NCBI GenBank assembly: GCA_937919015.1
Contig: CALFPN010000047.1
Location: 1 to 8,480 of the forward strand
DNA: 8,480 nt
Direction of reading: 5' to 3'
From: an uncultured Clostridia bacterium
Lineage (GTDB): Bacteria; Bacillota; Clostridia; Lachnospirales; Anaerotignaceae
Of this stretch, positions 1 through 6,237 are shown piece by piece. The translations under genes and the position numbers were made by a program. The notes under the pieces are model-generated. The model was not told the DNA's origin and did no database searches. It saw only the letters and a program-made list of their open reading frames with translations. Position 1 is the first letter of the stretch; every line of letters begins with the position of its first letter.

Positions 1-1
1 G

Positions 2-106
2 GTACTGTTCTTCCGCAAGGGCATTATGGGCAATAAAGAATTCAACTGGAACTTCATTCTGAAGAGAATGGAAAAGAATCCCGCAGGAGGTGACGGCAAT
101 GAGTGA
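2..106 (+). CDS. livM: Branched-chain amino acid ABC transporter permease LivM, C-terminal fragment
   Basis: Only the last 34 codons and a TGA stop lie in the window; the gene begins to the left. The tail contains FFRKGIMGNKEF, which resembles the cytoplasmic C-terminus of LivM permeases (RPQGLxGxKEF-like), followed by a short polar end. LivM is one of the two membrane subunits (LivH and LivM) of the ABC importer for leucine, isoleucine and valine, which the ATPases LivG and LivF drive. The identification rests on this short motif plus the livG and livF genes directly downstream. The stop codon overlaps the livG start by 8 bases, so translation of the two is probably coupled. livH and the binding-protein gene would be expected to the left, outside the window. 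Confidence 0.85.
   Translation, partial: VLFFRKGIMGNKEFNWNFILKRMEKNPAGGDGNE
85..90 (+). promoter_or_regulatory. Shine-Dalgarno site that fixes the livG start
   Basis: A perfect AGGAGG lies 8 bases before the ATG at 99. A longer in-frame reading could begin at the GTG at 90, but that codon overlaps the Shine-Dalgarno site itself, so the ATG at 99 is the start. Confidence 0.85.
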
Positions 107-947
107 GAAAAAGACCATCCTGAATGTCAAAGATATTACCATGCAGTTTGGCGGCGTCGTTGCCGTAAATAACCTGACGCTGAAGGTAAGAGAAGGGGAG
201 ATCGTTTCCCTGATCGGCCCTAACGGTGCTGGCAAAACCACCGCCTTCAACGTCATCACCGGTGTTTACGCACCTACCAACGGGGAAGTAAAATTCCATG
301 GCAAAACCATCATTTCCAACTTTCCCAAGGGCAAGATGGATAAACTTTACGCAGGGGAAAACAAGGGGAAATACAAAAAGACCTTGGAACCCACCCCTGA
401 CAAAATCACAAAACTGGGCATTGCCCGCACCTTCCAGAATATCCGTCTGTTCAAGGAACTGACGGTACTGGAAAACGTTCTCATTGCAAAGCACATGAGA
501 ATGAAGGCAAACATCTTTGCGGATACTTTCCGCCTGAACCGCAAGGAAGAGGCGAAAATGAAGGAGGATTCTCTGGAACTTCTGAAAATCCTTGACCTGT
601 ATGATGTAAAGGATGAAATTGCATCTTCTCTGCCCTATGGGAAACAGAGACATCTGGAAATTGCCCGCGCTCTGGCAACAGAACCTACCCTGCTGCTTCT
701 GGACGAACCTGCGGCCGGTCTGAACCCGCAGGAAACAGACGAGCTGACAGAGTTCATCAGAGATGTCCGCGACAAATTCAACCTGACAATTTTCATGATC
801 GAACACCATATGAATCTGGTTATGGATATTTCCGACTGGATCTACGTTATCGACTTCGGGAAGCAGATCGCCAACGGCACTCCTGCTGACATTCAGAATG
901 ACCAGCGTGTTATTGACGCATATTTGGGGGTGGCTGACGATGAGTAA
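99..947 (+). CDS. livG: Branched-chain amino acid ABC transporter ATP-binding protein LivG
   Basis: One of the two ATPases powering LivHM import of branched-chain amino acids; it acts on the cytoplasmic face. The 282-residue protein has Walker A GPNGAGKTT (40-48), Q-loop region around RTFQNIRLF (110-118), a family-type degenerate signature LPYGKQRHLE (178-187), Walker B LLLLDEP with catalytic Glu203, the LivG-typical AAGLNP (205-210), and switch His236 in IEHHM. It is longer than E. coli LivG (about 255 residues), mainly through a Lys-rich charged insert at about residues 73-100, between the N-terminal ATP-binding core and the Q-loop. The start is ATG at 99, 8 bases after AGGAGG. It overlaps livM upstream and livF downstream by 8 bases each, so the three form one operon with coupled translation. 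Identification is secure; substrate preference within the branched-chain and related amino acids is inferred. Confidence 0.95.
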   Translation: MSEKKTILNVKDITMQFGGVVAVNNLTLKVREGEIVSLIGPNGAGKTTAFNVITGVYAPTNGEVKFHGKTIISNFPKGKMDKLYAGENKGKYKKTLEPTPDKITKLGIARTFQNIRLFKELTVLENVLIAKHMRMKANIFADTFRLNRKEEAKMKEDSLELLKILDLYDVKDEIASSLPYGKQRHLEIARALATEPTLLLLDEPAAGLNPQETDELTEFIRDVRDKFNLTIFMIEHHMNLVMDISDWIYVIDFGKQIANGTPADIQNDQRVIDAYLGVADDE

Positions 948-1653
948 TATTCTTGAAATCAAAAATCTGACCGTTTCCTACGGCGGGATCGAAGCCGTAA
1001 AAGGTATCGATATGATCGTGCCCGAAGGCCAGATCGTGACCCTGATCGGGGCCAACGGTGCAGGCAAATCCACCACACTGAAATCCATTTCCGGTCTGGT
1101 AAAGCCCAAACAGGCTTCCATCCTGTATAACGGTCAGGAAATCGTGGGCAAGACCCCCGATCAGATCGTTTCCATGGGCATCACACTGGTGCCCGAAGGC
1201 AGACGCGTTTTCCCTAACCTGACGGTACTGGAAAATCTGAAGATCGGTGCCTATCTGAGAAAAGACAGCCTGAAGGAAGATCTGGAATACATCTATTCCC
1301 TCTTCCCCCGTCTGAAGGAAAGAGAATGGCAGATGGCCGGCACCCTTTCCGGCGGTGAACAGCAGATGCTGGCCGTAGGCCGCGCCCTGATGAGCAAACC
1401 AAAAGTAATTATGATGGACGAACCCTCCCTGGGTCTGGCCCCTCTGGTGGTAAAAGATATCTTCAAGATCATCGAAACCATCAATAAAGAAGGCATCACT
1501 GTTCTTCTGATCGAACAAAACGCCAATATGGCTCTGAAAGTGGCTCACAAAGCATACGTTATCGAAACAGGTACCATCACCATGGAAGGCACCGGCACAG
1601 AACTTTTGGCAAACGAAGAAATTAAACAGGCTTACCTGGGTAAAACGAAATAA
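940..1653 (+). CDS. livF: Branched-chain amino acid ABC transporter ATP-binding protein LivF
   Basis: Second ATPase of the LivFGHM importer, pairing with LivG. The 237-residue length equals that of E. coli LivF. Motifs in order: Walker A GANGAGKST (37-45), VPEGRRVFPNLTVLENL (84-100), a family hallmark, signature LSGGEQQ (136-142), Walker B VIMMDEP with catalytic Glu161, and LGLAP (164-168). In IEQNAN a Gln stands where most ABC ATPases have the switch His; this is normal for LivF. The start is ATG at 940, 9 bases after a GGGGG Shine-Dalgarno stretch (926-930). The same frame is open upstream to an ATG at 898, but that start would overlap livG by 50 bases and lacks a ribosome binding site. It is the last gene of the operon, with a strong terminator 21 bases after the stop. 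Confidence 0.95.
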   Translation: MSNILEIKNLTVSYGGIEAVKGIDMIVPEGQIVTLIGANGAGKSTTLKSISGLVKPKQASILYNGQEIVGKTPDQIVSMGITLVPEGRRVFPNLTVLENLKIGAYLRKDSLKEDLEYIYSLFPRLKEREWQMAGTLSGGEQQMLAVGRALMSKPKVIMMDEPSLGLAPLVVKDIFKIIETINKEGITVLLIEQNANMALKVAHKAYVIETGTITMEGTGTELLANEEIKQAYLGKTK

Positions 1654-1674
1654 AGCAGTTTGACGAAATGAGAT

Positions 1675-1706
1675 AAAAGGCATCCTCTTTTGGGGGTGCC
1701 TTTTTT
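1675..1706 (+). terminator. Rho-independent terminator of the liv operon
   Basis: The arms AAAAGGCATCC (1675-1685) and GGGTGCCTTTT (1694-1704) pair over 11 bp with one G-T wobble, around an 8-base loop. The right arm runs into a T6 tract (1701-1706). It lies 21 bases after the livF stop. Confidence 0.9.
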
Positions 1707-1733
1707 ATGGAAAAAACAGATAGGAAACAACAT

Positions 1734-1769
1734 AAAAAAGAGGTATGCTTTCGCATACCTCTTTGCTTT
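1734..1769 (-). terminator. Terminator of the YkvI-family gene, probably bidirectional
   Basis: A perfect 12-bp stem is formed by AAAGAGGTATGC (1737-1748) and GCATACCTCTTT (1753-1764), around TTTC. On the minus strand the loop reads GAAA, a GNRA tetraloop, and a T6 tract follows. The plus strand also has T-rich sequence after the stem. It lies 17 bases past the stop codon at 1782 and, with the liv terminator, insulates the two convergent units. Confidence 0.9.
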
Positions 1770-1781
1770 TTATGTAAGGAA

Positions 1782-2879
1782 TCAAGCTTTGCCGGCTTTG
1801 CTGATTTTGTAGACACCGATTGTCAGCATAGGGATTACGTAGATTACCAGGAAGCCCCAGCAGATTGTACCGTAACCTTTTGCAACCAGACCTGTCAGAC
1901 CGAATGTGGAGATGCAGATACCGATGATAACGGATACAACTGCGATTGTAGGACGCATCCAGGAAGGACATGTTTTGCCGCCTTTTTCGTATGTTTTTTC
2001 GATACGGTCATCAACCGCCTTGATGAAGCCTGTACCCGTTTCGATCAGCGTACCAAACAGTACGATTTCGAACAGGATGTACAGCCATCTCATATCCAGC
2101 AGACCAAATACTACTGTAACGGGAACTTCTGCAGAAGATACGGCAGTCAGATCACAGCACATTACCAGCAGCAGCAGGATCGCGGGGATTACACCAATCG
2201 CACCGGCGATCAGACCGGAAACAACTGCATCTTTACGATTGTCAACATCACGCATGGTATACAGCAGAGCGGGAACGATACCCAGATTGTAGAAAGCGTA
2301 CTGCATGCCGCTTACGAACCAACCGGAACCAACTTCGCCTTTTGCCCATTCAGCGGAAACGTTACCGCCGAATTTTGTGAATACACATACCATGAATACG
2401 ATATATACAGCGTACAGTACGATGGACCATACGGACAGAACTTTTTCGATGGCTTCTGTACCTTTGATAATCAGCAGGATGATACCTACAGACAGAATGC
2501 CTACGCCGATCCAGGAAGACATGCCGGTCAGGTCCGCAACCATGGAACCTGCTGTTGCGTTCACAACACCCAGAACGATCAGCAACAGAACGATATAGCA
2601 TACTTCATAGAGGATACCTGCTTTGCCCAGCAGTTTGCCCATCATTGTGTTGTATTCGAATGTACGGAATGTACGAACGAATTCGAAAGATACTGCACAC
2701 AGCACAGACCATACTACCAGCGTTACCAGCATACCCAGCAGACCGCCCTGCAGCCCCTTTACGCCGAAATACTGTGCGATTTCAGCACCTGTACCATAGC
2801 CGCCGCCGATGACTACGGACTGGAAAATGAAACCAGGTACTAATAACCGCGTCCAGCTCTTTTTACTTGTTGTACTCAT
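1782..2879 (-). CDS. YkvI-family membrane transporter (COG3949), substrate unknown
   Basis: An integral membrane protein of 365 residues with about ten hydrophobic segments. I recognise it as the YkvI family, thought to belong to the APC (LeuT-fold) superfamily. The first helix carries a Gly-rich break, VIGGGYGTGAEI (23-34), of the kind that forms the substrate and ion site in LeuT-fold carriers. The short basic N-terminus (KKSWTR) is typical of a cytoplasmic start, and the hydrophilic loop DDRIEKTYEKGGKTCPSW separates the last helices. The usual length in the family is about 340-370 residues. No substrate is established. The start is ATG at 2879, with AAAGGGG (plus strand 2889-2895) 9 bases upstream. 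The gene stands alone, with a predicted promoter about 200 bases upstream, a leader with strong folding potential and its own terminator. Confidence 0.8.
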   Translation of the reverse strand: MSTTSKKSWTRLLVPGFIFQSVVIGGGYGTGAEIAQYFGVKGLQGGLLGMLVTLVVWSVLCAVSFEFVRTFRTFEYNTMMGKLLGKAGILYEVCYIVLLLIVLGVVNATAGSMVADLTGMSSWIGVGILSVGIILLIIKGTEAIEKVLSVWSIVLYAVYIVFMVCVFTKFGGNVSAEWAKGEVGSGWFVSGMQYAFYNLGIVPALLYTMRDVDNRKDAVVSGLIAGAIGVIPAILLLLVMCCDLTAVSSAEVPVTVVFGLLDMRWLYILFEIVLFGTLIETGTGFIKAVDDRIEKTYEKGGKTCPSWMRPTIAVVSVIIGICISTFGLTGLVAKGYGTICWGFLVIYVIPMLTIGVYKISKAGKA

Positions 2880-2895
2880 AATTGATTTCCCCTTT

Positions 2896-2982
2896 CTTTG
2901 GTGCAGTTTTTCCCTTGCGGGATGGCTTTTGTAATTTGCCCCCTCTTTTGTATCACTCCATTAAAACTGTGGCGCACAAAAG
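2896..2982 (-). promoter_or_regulatory. Candidate structured RNA leader next to the ykvI-type ribosome binding site
   Basis: In the minus-strand transcript this stretch can fold into a three-way junction. The closing helix pairs CAGTTTT (2969-2963) with AAAACTG (2910-2904). It extends past a 5-base bulge to CTTTTGTG (2982-2975) with CACCAAAG (2903-2896), which has one mismatch. Inside, ATGG (2961-2958) pairs with CCAT (2925-2922), enclosing GTGAT (2956-2952) with ATTAC (2935-2931, one G-T). Next to it CCC-GCAA-GGG (2921-2912) makes a GNRA hairpin. The outer helix ends directly beside the Shine-Dalgarno site (2889-2895). I cannot match it to any riboswitch class I know. Pairing was found by eye; no folding energy or covariation was computed. 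Confidence 0.4.
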
Positions 2983-3002
2983 CATACGGCAAATAAAAAT
3001 AA

Positions 3003-3053
3003 GGATATTCCATCCGCAGAAAATAATATATGATTGCGTACTTGGAATATACC
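3003..3053 (-). promoter_or_regulatory. 5' stem-loop in the leader of the YkvI-family gene
   Basis: On the minus strand GG(T)ATATTCC (3053-3044) pairs over 9 bp, with one bulged T, with GGAATATCC (3011-3003). After an internal loop a further 4 bp, CGCA with TGCG, closes a 16-base AT-rich loop. It would lie about 16 nt from the predicted transcript start. Its role is unknown. Confidence 0.4.
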
Positions 3054-3075
3054 CATTCGTTCTATATGTTTAACA

Positions 3076-3103
3076 ATTATAACAATCTTTTTTAAAAAAT
3101 CAA
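3076..3103 (-). promoter_or_regulatory. Predicted promoter of the YkvI-family gene
   Basis: On the minus strand a -35-like TTGATT (3103-3098) is followed after 16 bases by a perfect TATAAT (3081-3076). Transcription would start near 3069, giving a leader of about 190 nt. The remainder of this roughly 400-base gap (3104-3220) holds no gene I can support, only AT-rich sequence with two GTATAC palindromes. Confidence 0.55.
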
Positions 3104-3220
3104 GCGTATGAATAAAAAAACACTGTATACATTTCAGCCCCCACCCGCACCCCCAAGAAACCACGCTTACCCATCTTTCGCCGCATTCACGTTATGTATA
3201 CTAAATGTATATGTATAAAT

Positions 3221-3251
3221 AAAAAAGCCTGCTTCTAAAAAGAAACAGGCT
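3221..3251 (-). terminator. Rho-independent terminator of the MATE gene
   Basis: On the minus strand AGCCTGTTTCT (3251-3241) pairs with AGAAGCAGGCT (3236-3226) over 11 bp with one G-T wobble, around a 4-base loop. A T6 tract (3226-3221) follows. It lies 31 bases past the MATE stop codon. Confidence 0.9.
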
Positions 3252-3282
3252 CAGAATCTTTCTGCGGGATATGCAATTTTCT

Positions 3283-4641
3283 TTATGTTACACTGCCATG
3301 ATACCATTTCTTGCCGTGATAACGGATCATAAAGAGCACCGCCCGAACCGCCCAGTCGATGGTCATGGCGATCCACACACCAAATACCCCCAGCCCCATT
3401 CTGATGCCCAGAACATAGCTGAAGCCGATGCGGAATACCCACATGGAGATGATCGACCACATCATGCAGTAGCGCACATCTCTGGCTGCGCGAAGGGTAT
3501 TTGCCAGCGTAAAGGCTTCCGGCCAGAAGAACATACAGCAGATCCCATGGTACCAAATGATCTGTTTGGTGAACCCCATGGCTTCCGGCGACAGATTATA
3601 CAGATACATGATGCCCGGCAAAGCCAGCAGTGTTACGATACTGAAGCAGACGATCAGGATATGTACCAGTTTTACGATCTTTCGGGTATAATATCTGGCC
3701 GCATCATAGTCCCCCGCACCGATGCAGCGGGAGCAGACCGTAATGACCGCCATCCCCACAGACATGCCGGGAAGCACCTGAAAGGTAGCGATGATATTAG
3801 AAACGGCATTGGCCGCAATGGCTGCCGTGCCAAAACCGGTGATGATACTCAATACCATGATCTTGCCCAGCTGAAACATCCCGTTTTCCAGCCCATTTGG
3901 GATACCGATATGGGCGATTTTTTTCAGCATACCGAAATCCAGACGGAAGGAAAAAGGTCTCTGCAGGTGGAGCAGAAGAGACGGTGATGCCAGAAGGCCA
4001 ACAATGGCCACGCCGGAAATGATACGGGAAACCAATGTGGCAATAGCCGCACCGGCAACCCCCATGCCAAAACCAAAGATCAGGATGGCATTGCCGCCCA
4101 CATTGATGGTATTCATAATCATGGAAAGATACATGGGCACCTTGGCATTGCCCATGGTGCGGAACACTGCCGCCCCCGCATTATACAGCGCAATAAACGG
4201 AATGGAAGCAGAAACGATCAGAAGATATGTCTTTGCCGCCTCCATAACGTTGGCTTCGATGTCCCCGAAAACGTTATGTAAAATCAGATCTTTTGTCAGA
4301 TACAGCCCCGCCGTGATAATCAAAGCAAACCATGCCGTAAACAGAATCAGCTGATTGACCGCCTGATTGGCTTTCTCCCGATTGCTCTGCCCCAGATATT
4401 GCCCCATTACCACAGAGCCGCCGGTGGCCAGTGCCGCAAAAAGATAGATCAGCAGGATAAAAATATTATCTACCAGAGAAACACCGGAAACCGCGTGTTC
4501 CCCCACGGTTGCAACCATGATGGAGTCGGACATACCGACCAATAAAGCCAAAAACTGTTCAATAATCATGGGCAGGATCAGTCGTTTCAAATCACGGTTG
4601 GAAAAATAATAGGGCTTTCCCTTGATATCCGCCAGTTCCAC
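3283..4641 (-). CDS. MATE-family multidrug/metabolite efflux transporter
   Basis: A 452-residue inner-membrane antiporter of the MATE family (COG0534), which exports cationic or other small compounds using a sodium or proton gradient. There are two six-helix halves. The first begins with LILPMIIEQFLALLVGMSDS (21-40), containing the conserved Pro24, Glu28-Gln29 and Asp39, and has GQYLG after the second helix. The second begins near IGIPNGLENGMFQLGK, and its counterpart of the GQYLG motif reads CSRCIGAGD. The start is the GTG at 4641, 8 bases after GGAGG; the open frame extends 10 codons further to a TTG at 4671 with no ribosome binding site. The gene has its own predicted promoter and terminator. 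The sequence does not show the substrate, nor whether it gives drug resistance. Confidence 0.9.
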   Translation of the reverse strand: MELADIKGKPYYFSNRDLKRLILPMIIEQFLALLVGMSDSIMVATVGEHAVSGVSLVDNIFILLIYLFAALATGGSVVMGQYLGQSNREKANQAVNQLILFTAWFALIITAGLYLTKDLILHNVFGDIEANVMEAAKTYLLIVSASIPFIALYNAGAAVFRTMGNAKVPMYLSMIMNTINVGGNAILIFGFGMGVAGAAIATLVSRIISGVAIVGLLASPSLLLHLQRPFSFRLDFGMLKKIAHIGIPNGLENGMFQLGKIMVLSIITGFGTAAIAANAVSNIIATFQVLPGMSVGMAVITVCSRCIGAGDYDAARYYTRKIVKLVHILIVCFSIVTLLALPGIMYLYNLSPEAMGFTKQIIWYHGICCMFFWPEAFTLANTLRAARDVRYCMMWSIISMWVFRIGFSYVLGIRMGLGVFGVWIAMTIDWAVRAVLFMIRYHGKKWYHGSVT

Positions 4642-4649
4642 GGTAAATG

Positions 4650-4654
4650 CCTCC
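4650..4654 (-). promoter_or_regulatory. Shine-Dalgarno site that fixes the MATE start at GTG
   Basis: GGAGG on the minus strand, within AAGGAGGC, lies 8 bases before the GTG at 4641. The TTG at 4671 that would lengthen the protein has no such site, so GTG is preferred. Confidence 0.8.
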
Positions 4655-4698
4655 TTTTCTCTGAAAATCAAATCTCACGGGATAATAAACTATAGAAT

Positions 4699-4727
4699 AG
4701 TATAATCCGCTCCTTTTTGAAAAACAA
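4699..4727 (-). promoter_or_regulatory. Predicted promoter of the MATE gene
   Basis: On the minus strand a weak -35, TTGTTT (4727-4722), is followed by 17 bases and a -10, TATACT (4704-4699). It lies between the terminator of the upstream LysE-type gene and the MATE start, which is where a promoter is needed. The -35 match is poor. Confidence 0.4.
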
Positions 4728-4737
4728 TTGACAACAA

Positions 4738-4770
4738 AGAGAAAAGAGAGCCCGATCCGGACTCCCTCTT
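4738..4770 (-). terminator. Rho-independent terminator of the LysE-type gene
   Basis: On the minus strand GGGAGTCCG (4766-4758) pairs with CGGGCTCTC (4754-4746) around a GAT loop, and the stem extends outward by AAGA with TTTT. That makes about 13 bp, with a few G-T pairs, running into a T-rich tail (TTTTCTCTTT). It begins 20 bases past the stop codon at 4791. Confidence 0.85.
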
Positions 4771-4790
4771 GTTCAATTTTATAAAATCGA

Positions 4791-5387
4791 TCATAAAAAC
4801 AGAGACAGAGCACAATATACCAGCAGCAATGCCATCACTGCATTCAGCACCTTCTTGTAATCCTCAAAGAAATTCTGGAAGATGGAGCCAAAAAGCACCC
4901 AGCAGACATTGGAAAACAGCACCATAAACCAGTTGGCGATCAGCACCATCACAAACATTCCAAAAGAACGGTCATAGGGAAAGACGAAGTTAGTAATCAG
5001 GGTCATGCCGTAGAGCAGGCCTTTTGGATTGACGAACTGCAAAATCATCCCCGCCCATAAGGAGGTCGTATCCAACTGCAGTTTCTTTTTCTCCTCTTTT
5101 TTCGGCTTCGGCTTATCTCTCCAGATGATCCAGGCCAGCCAAAGGATATAAAGAGATCCCAGCGGCGTCATCACTTTGAGGATGACGGGGATATACTCAT
5201 AAATAAAATAATTGCAGGCAATGGCGATCAGCAAAATCAGCGTAAACCCCGTGGTCACACCAAGACAAAACCGCAGGCTCTTTTTGAAGCCGTGTTTTGT
5301 GCCGTTGGCCATACACATCAGGTTATTGGGTCCGGGGGTGATGCAGGAAACGAACATATAGGAAATAAACGCAAACCAATTGAACAT
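4791..5387 (-). CDS. LysE/RhtB-family amino acid exporter, EamB-like
   Basis: A 198-residue inner-membrane exporter of the LysE/RhtB family with about six hydrophobic segments. The family signature TPGPNN is at 17-22. A Lys- and Glu-rich cytoplasmic loop, RDKPKPKKEEKKK (90-102), separates the halves, and LQFVNPKG lies at 116-123. Late motifs SNVCW and ALLLVYCAL closely resemble E. coli EamB (YfiK), the cysteine/O-acetylserine exporter, as I recall that sequence, so export of cysteine-related or other small amino acids is a reasonable guess but unproven. The start is ATG at 5387, 8 bases after AAAGGG (plus strand 5396-5401). A GTG at 5396 in the same frame lies on the Shine-Dalgarno site. The gene follows rex by 89 bases, across rex's terminator, and I could not find a convincing promoter of its own. 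Confidence 0.88.
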   Translation of the reverse strand: MFNWFAFISYMFVSCITPGPNNLMCMANGTKHGFKKSLRFCLGVTTGFTLILLIAIACNYFIYEYIPVILKVMTPLGSLYILWLAWIIWRDKPKPKKEEKKKLQLDTTSLWAGMILQFVNPKGLLYGMTLITNFVFPYDRSFGMFVMVLIANWFMVLFSNVCWVLFGSIFQNFFEDYKKVLNAVMALLLVYCALSLFL

Positions 5388-5420
5388 AAAAATCACCCTT
5401 TATCAAAACTCATACATATC

Positions 5421-5441
5421 TCAGAAAGCTTTTCTTTCTGA
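5421..5441. repeat. 8-bp inverted repeat upstream of the LysE-type gene
   Basis: TCAGAAAG (5421-5428) and CTTTCTGA (5434-5441) form perfect arms around CTTTT. It sits between the rex terminator and the exporter start codon, 34 bases from the latter, so it could be an operator or a leader hairpin. Confidence 0.5.
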
Positions 5442-5443
5442 AT

Positions 5444-5467
5444 AAAAAAGCCGCAAAAAATGCGGCT
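5444..5467 (-). terminator. Rho-independent terminator of rex
   Basis: AGCCGCA (5449-5455) and TGCGGCT (5461-5467) form a perfect 7-bp stem around five bases. On the minus strand a T6 tract (5449-5444) follows. It lies 10 bases past the rex stop codon. Confidence 0.9.
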
Positions 5468-5476
5468 ATCCTTTCT

Positions 5477-6187
5477 TTATTCCTCTTCTGTATCCGGAAT
5501 CGGTTTTACAGGCAGACCTTCTTTCAGCTGCTGCTCATGCATATCCTCTCCGCTATAGTACATTTCATTGATTTTATAGAGCAAAGTCATCAGGCTGTCT
5601 GTCAGGTGTACGTTTTCCACCAGAACATCCTCCGGAACCTGCAGATCCACATGGCTGAAATTCCACATGCCTTTTACGCCCCATTTTGCCAGATCGTTGG
5701 CGACCTTCACCGCCTGAGAACGGGGCAGCGTCAGAATAGCAACATCCACAGGGTTGCTCTTTACATAGGCTTCCATCTGATCGATATCGTATACTTCCAC
5801 ACCGCGAATGGTCATGCCGATCAAACGGGGATTGATATCAAATACGGCCTTGATGACAAAACCGCGTTTTTCAAAGTTTGTATAATTTACCAGTGCCTGA
5901 CCAATATTGCCGCCGCCGATGACGATCATGTTATACAGTCTGTCCAGCCCTAAGATCTTTTTGATTTCATTATACAGATACTCCACGTTATAGCCATAGC
6001 CCTGCTGGCCAAAGCCGCCGAAATTGTTCAGGTCCTGGCGAATCTGGGATGCAGTGATATTCATCTTTGCGCTAAGTTCTTTTGAGGAAATGCGCGTGAT
6101 GTCACTTTCCAGCAAATCACCCAGGTAACGATAGTATCTGGGGAGTCGATTGATGACTGCCGGGGAAATCTTTTTGTCGCTATCCAT
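5477..6187 (-). CDS. rex: Redox-sensing transcriptional repressor Rex
   Basis: Rex is a homodimeric repressor that reads the NADH/NAD+ ratio: NADH binding releases it from operators of fermentation and energy genes. The 236-residue protein has an N-terminal winged helix (7-68) beginning with the family hallmark RLPRYYRYL (14-22), a recognition region ITASQIRQDLNNFGGFG (44-60) and a wing QQGYGYNV. A Rossmann NAD(H) domain follows, with GGGNIG (91-96) and Asp117 in VFDIN, and then a C-terminal helix. It is about 20 residues longer than typical Rex because of an acidic tail ending DTEEE. I prefer the ATG at 6187 (AGAGG 10 bases upstream, family-like N-terminus). An in-frame ATG at 6205 has no ribosome binding site. 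The gene is monocistronic or read through weakly into the exporter, and divergent from the ABC-F gene. Confidence 0.95.
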   Translation of the reverse strand: MDSDKKISPAVINRLPRYYRYLGDLLESDITRISSKELSAKMNITASQIRQDLNNFGGFGQQGYGYNVEYLYNEIKKILGLDRLYNMIVIGGGNIGQALVNYTNFEKRGFVIKAVFDINPRLIGMTIRGVEVYDIDQMEAYVKSNPVDVAILTLPRSQAVKVANDLAKWGVKGMWNFSHVDLQVPEDVLVENVHLTDSLMTLLYKINEMYYSGEDMHEQQLKEGLPVKPIPDTEEE

Positions 6188-6237
6188 AATCCCAAATCCT
6201 CTCATTATAGAGTGTAAACCGTAGAAAAGCAGCTGTC

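Noticed and set aside
898..939. Longer livF beginning at the ATG at 898
   Set aside because: It would add 14 residues unlike LivF N-termini and overlap livG by 50 bases. The ATG at 940 gives the standard 237-residue length and has a Shine-Dalgarno stretch.
54..962. A 302-codon open frame on the minus strand
   Set aside because: It is antisense to livG, whose protein has every ABC ATPase motif. The antisense protein resembles nothing I recognise and is a shadow frame.
1707..2843. A 378-codon open frame on the plus strand
   Set aside because: It lies antisense to the YkvI-family gene, is unusually rich in Cys, Gln, Asp and Tyr, has no ribosome binding site at its start, and begins inside a terminator T-run. 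It is a shadow of the codon use of the real gene.
2882..3073. Small plus-strand frame of 63 codons in the ykvI-MATE gap
   Set aside because: It has no ribosome binding site and no recognisable protein features. It lies opposite the predicted leader RNA.
3069..3085. Possible Rex operator overlapping the predicted ykvI-type -10 (TTGTTA repeated)
   Set aside because: The two TTGTTA copies are direct repeats 9 bases apart, not the inverted repeat with a 4-base centre that Rex uses, and AT-rich promoters give such matches by chance.
6204..6209. Perfect TATAAT on the minus strand just before rex
   Set aside because: No -35 stands at the right distance, and transcription from it would start almost on the start codon and lose the ribosome binding site. 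The TTGACA/TATACT pair further upstream is better.
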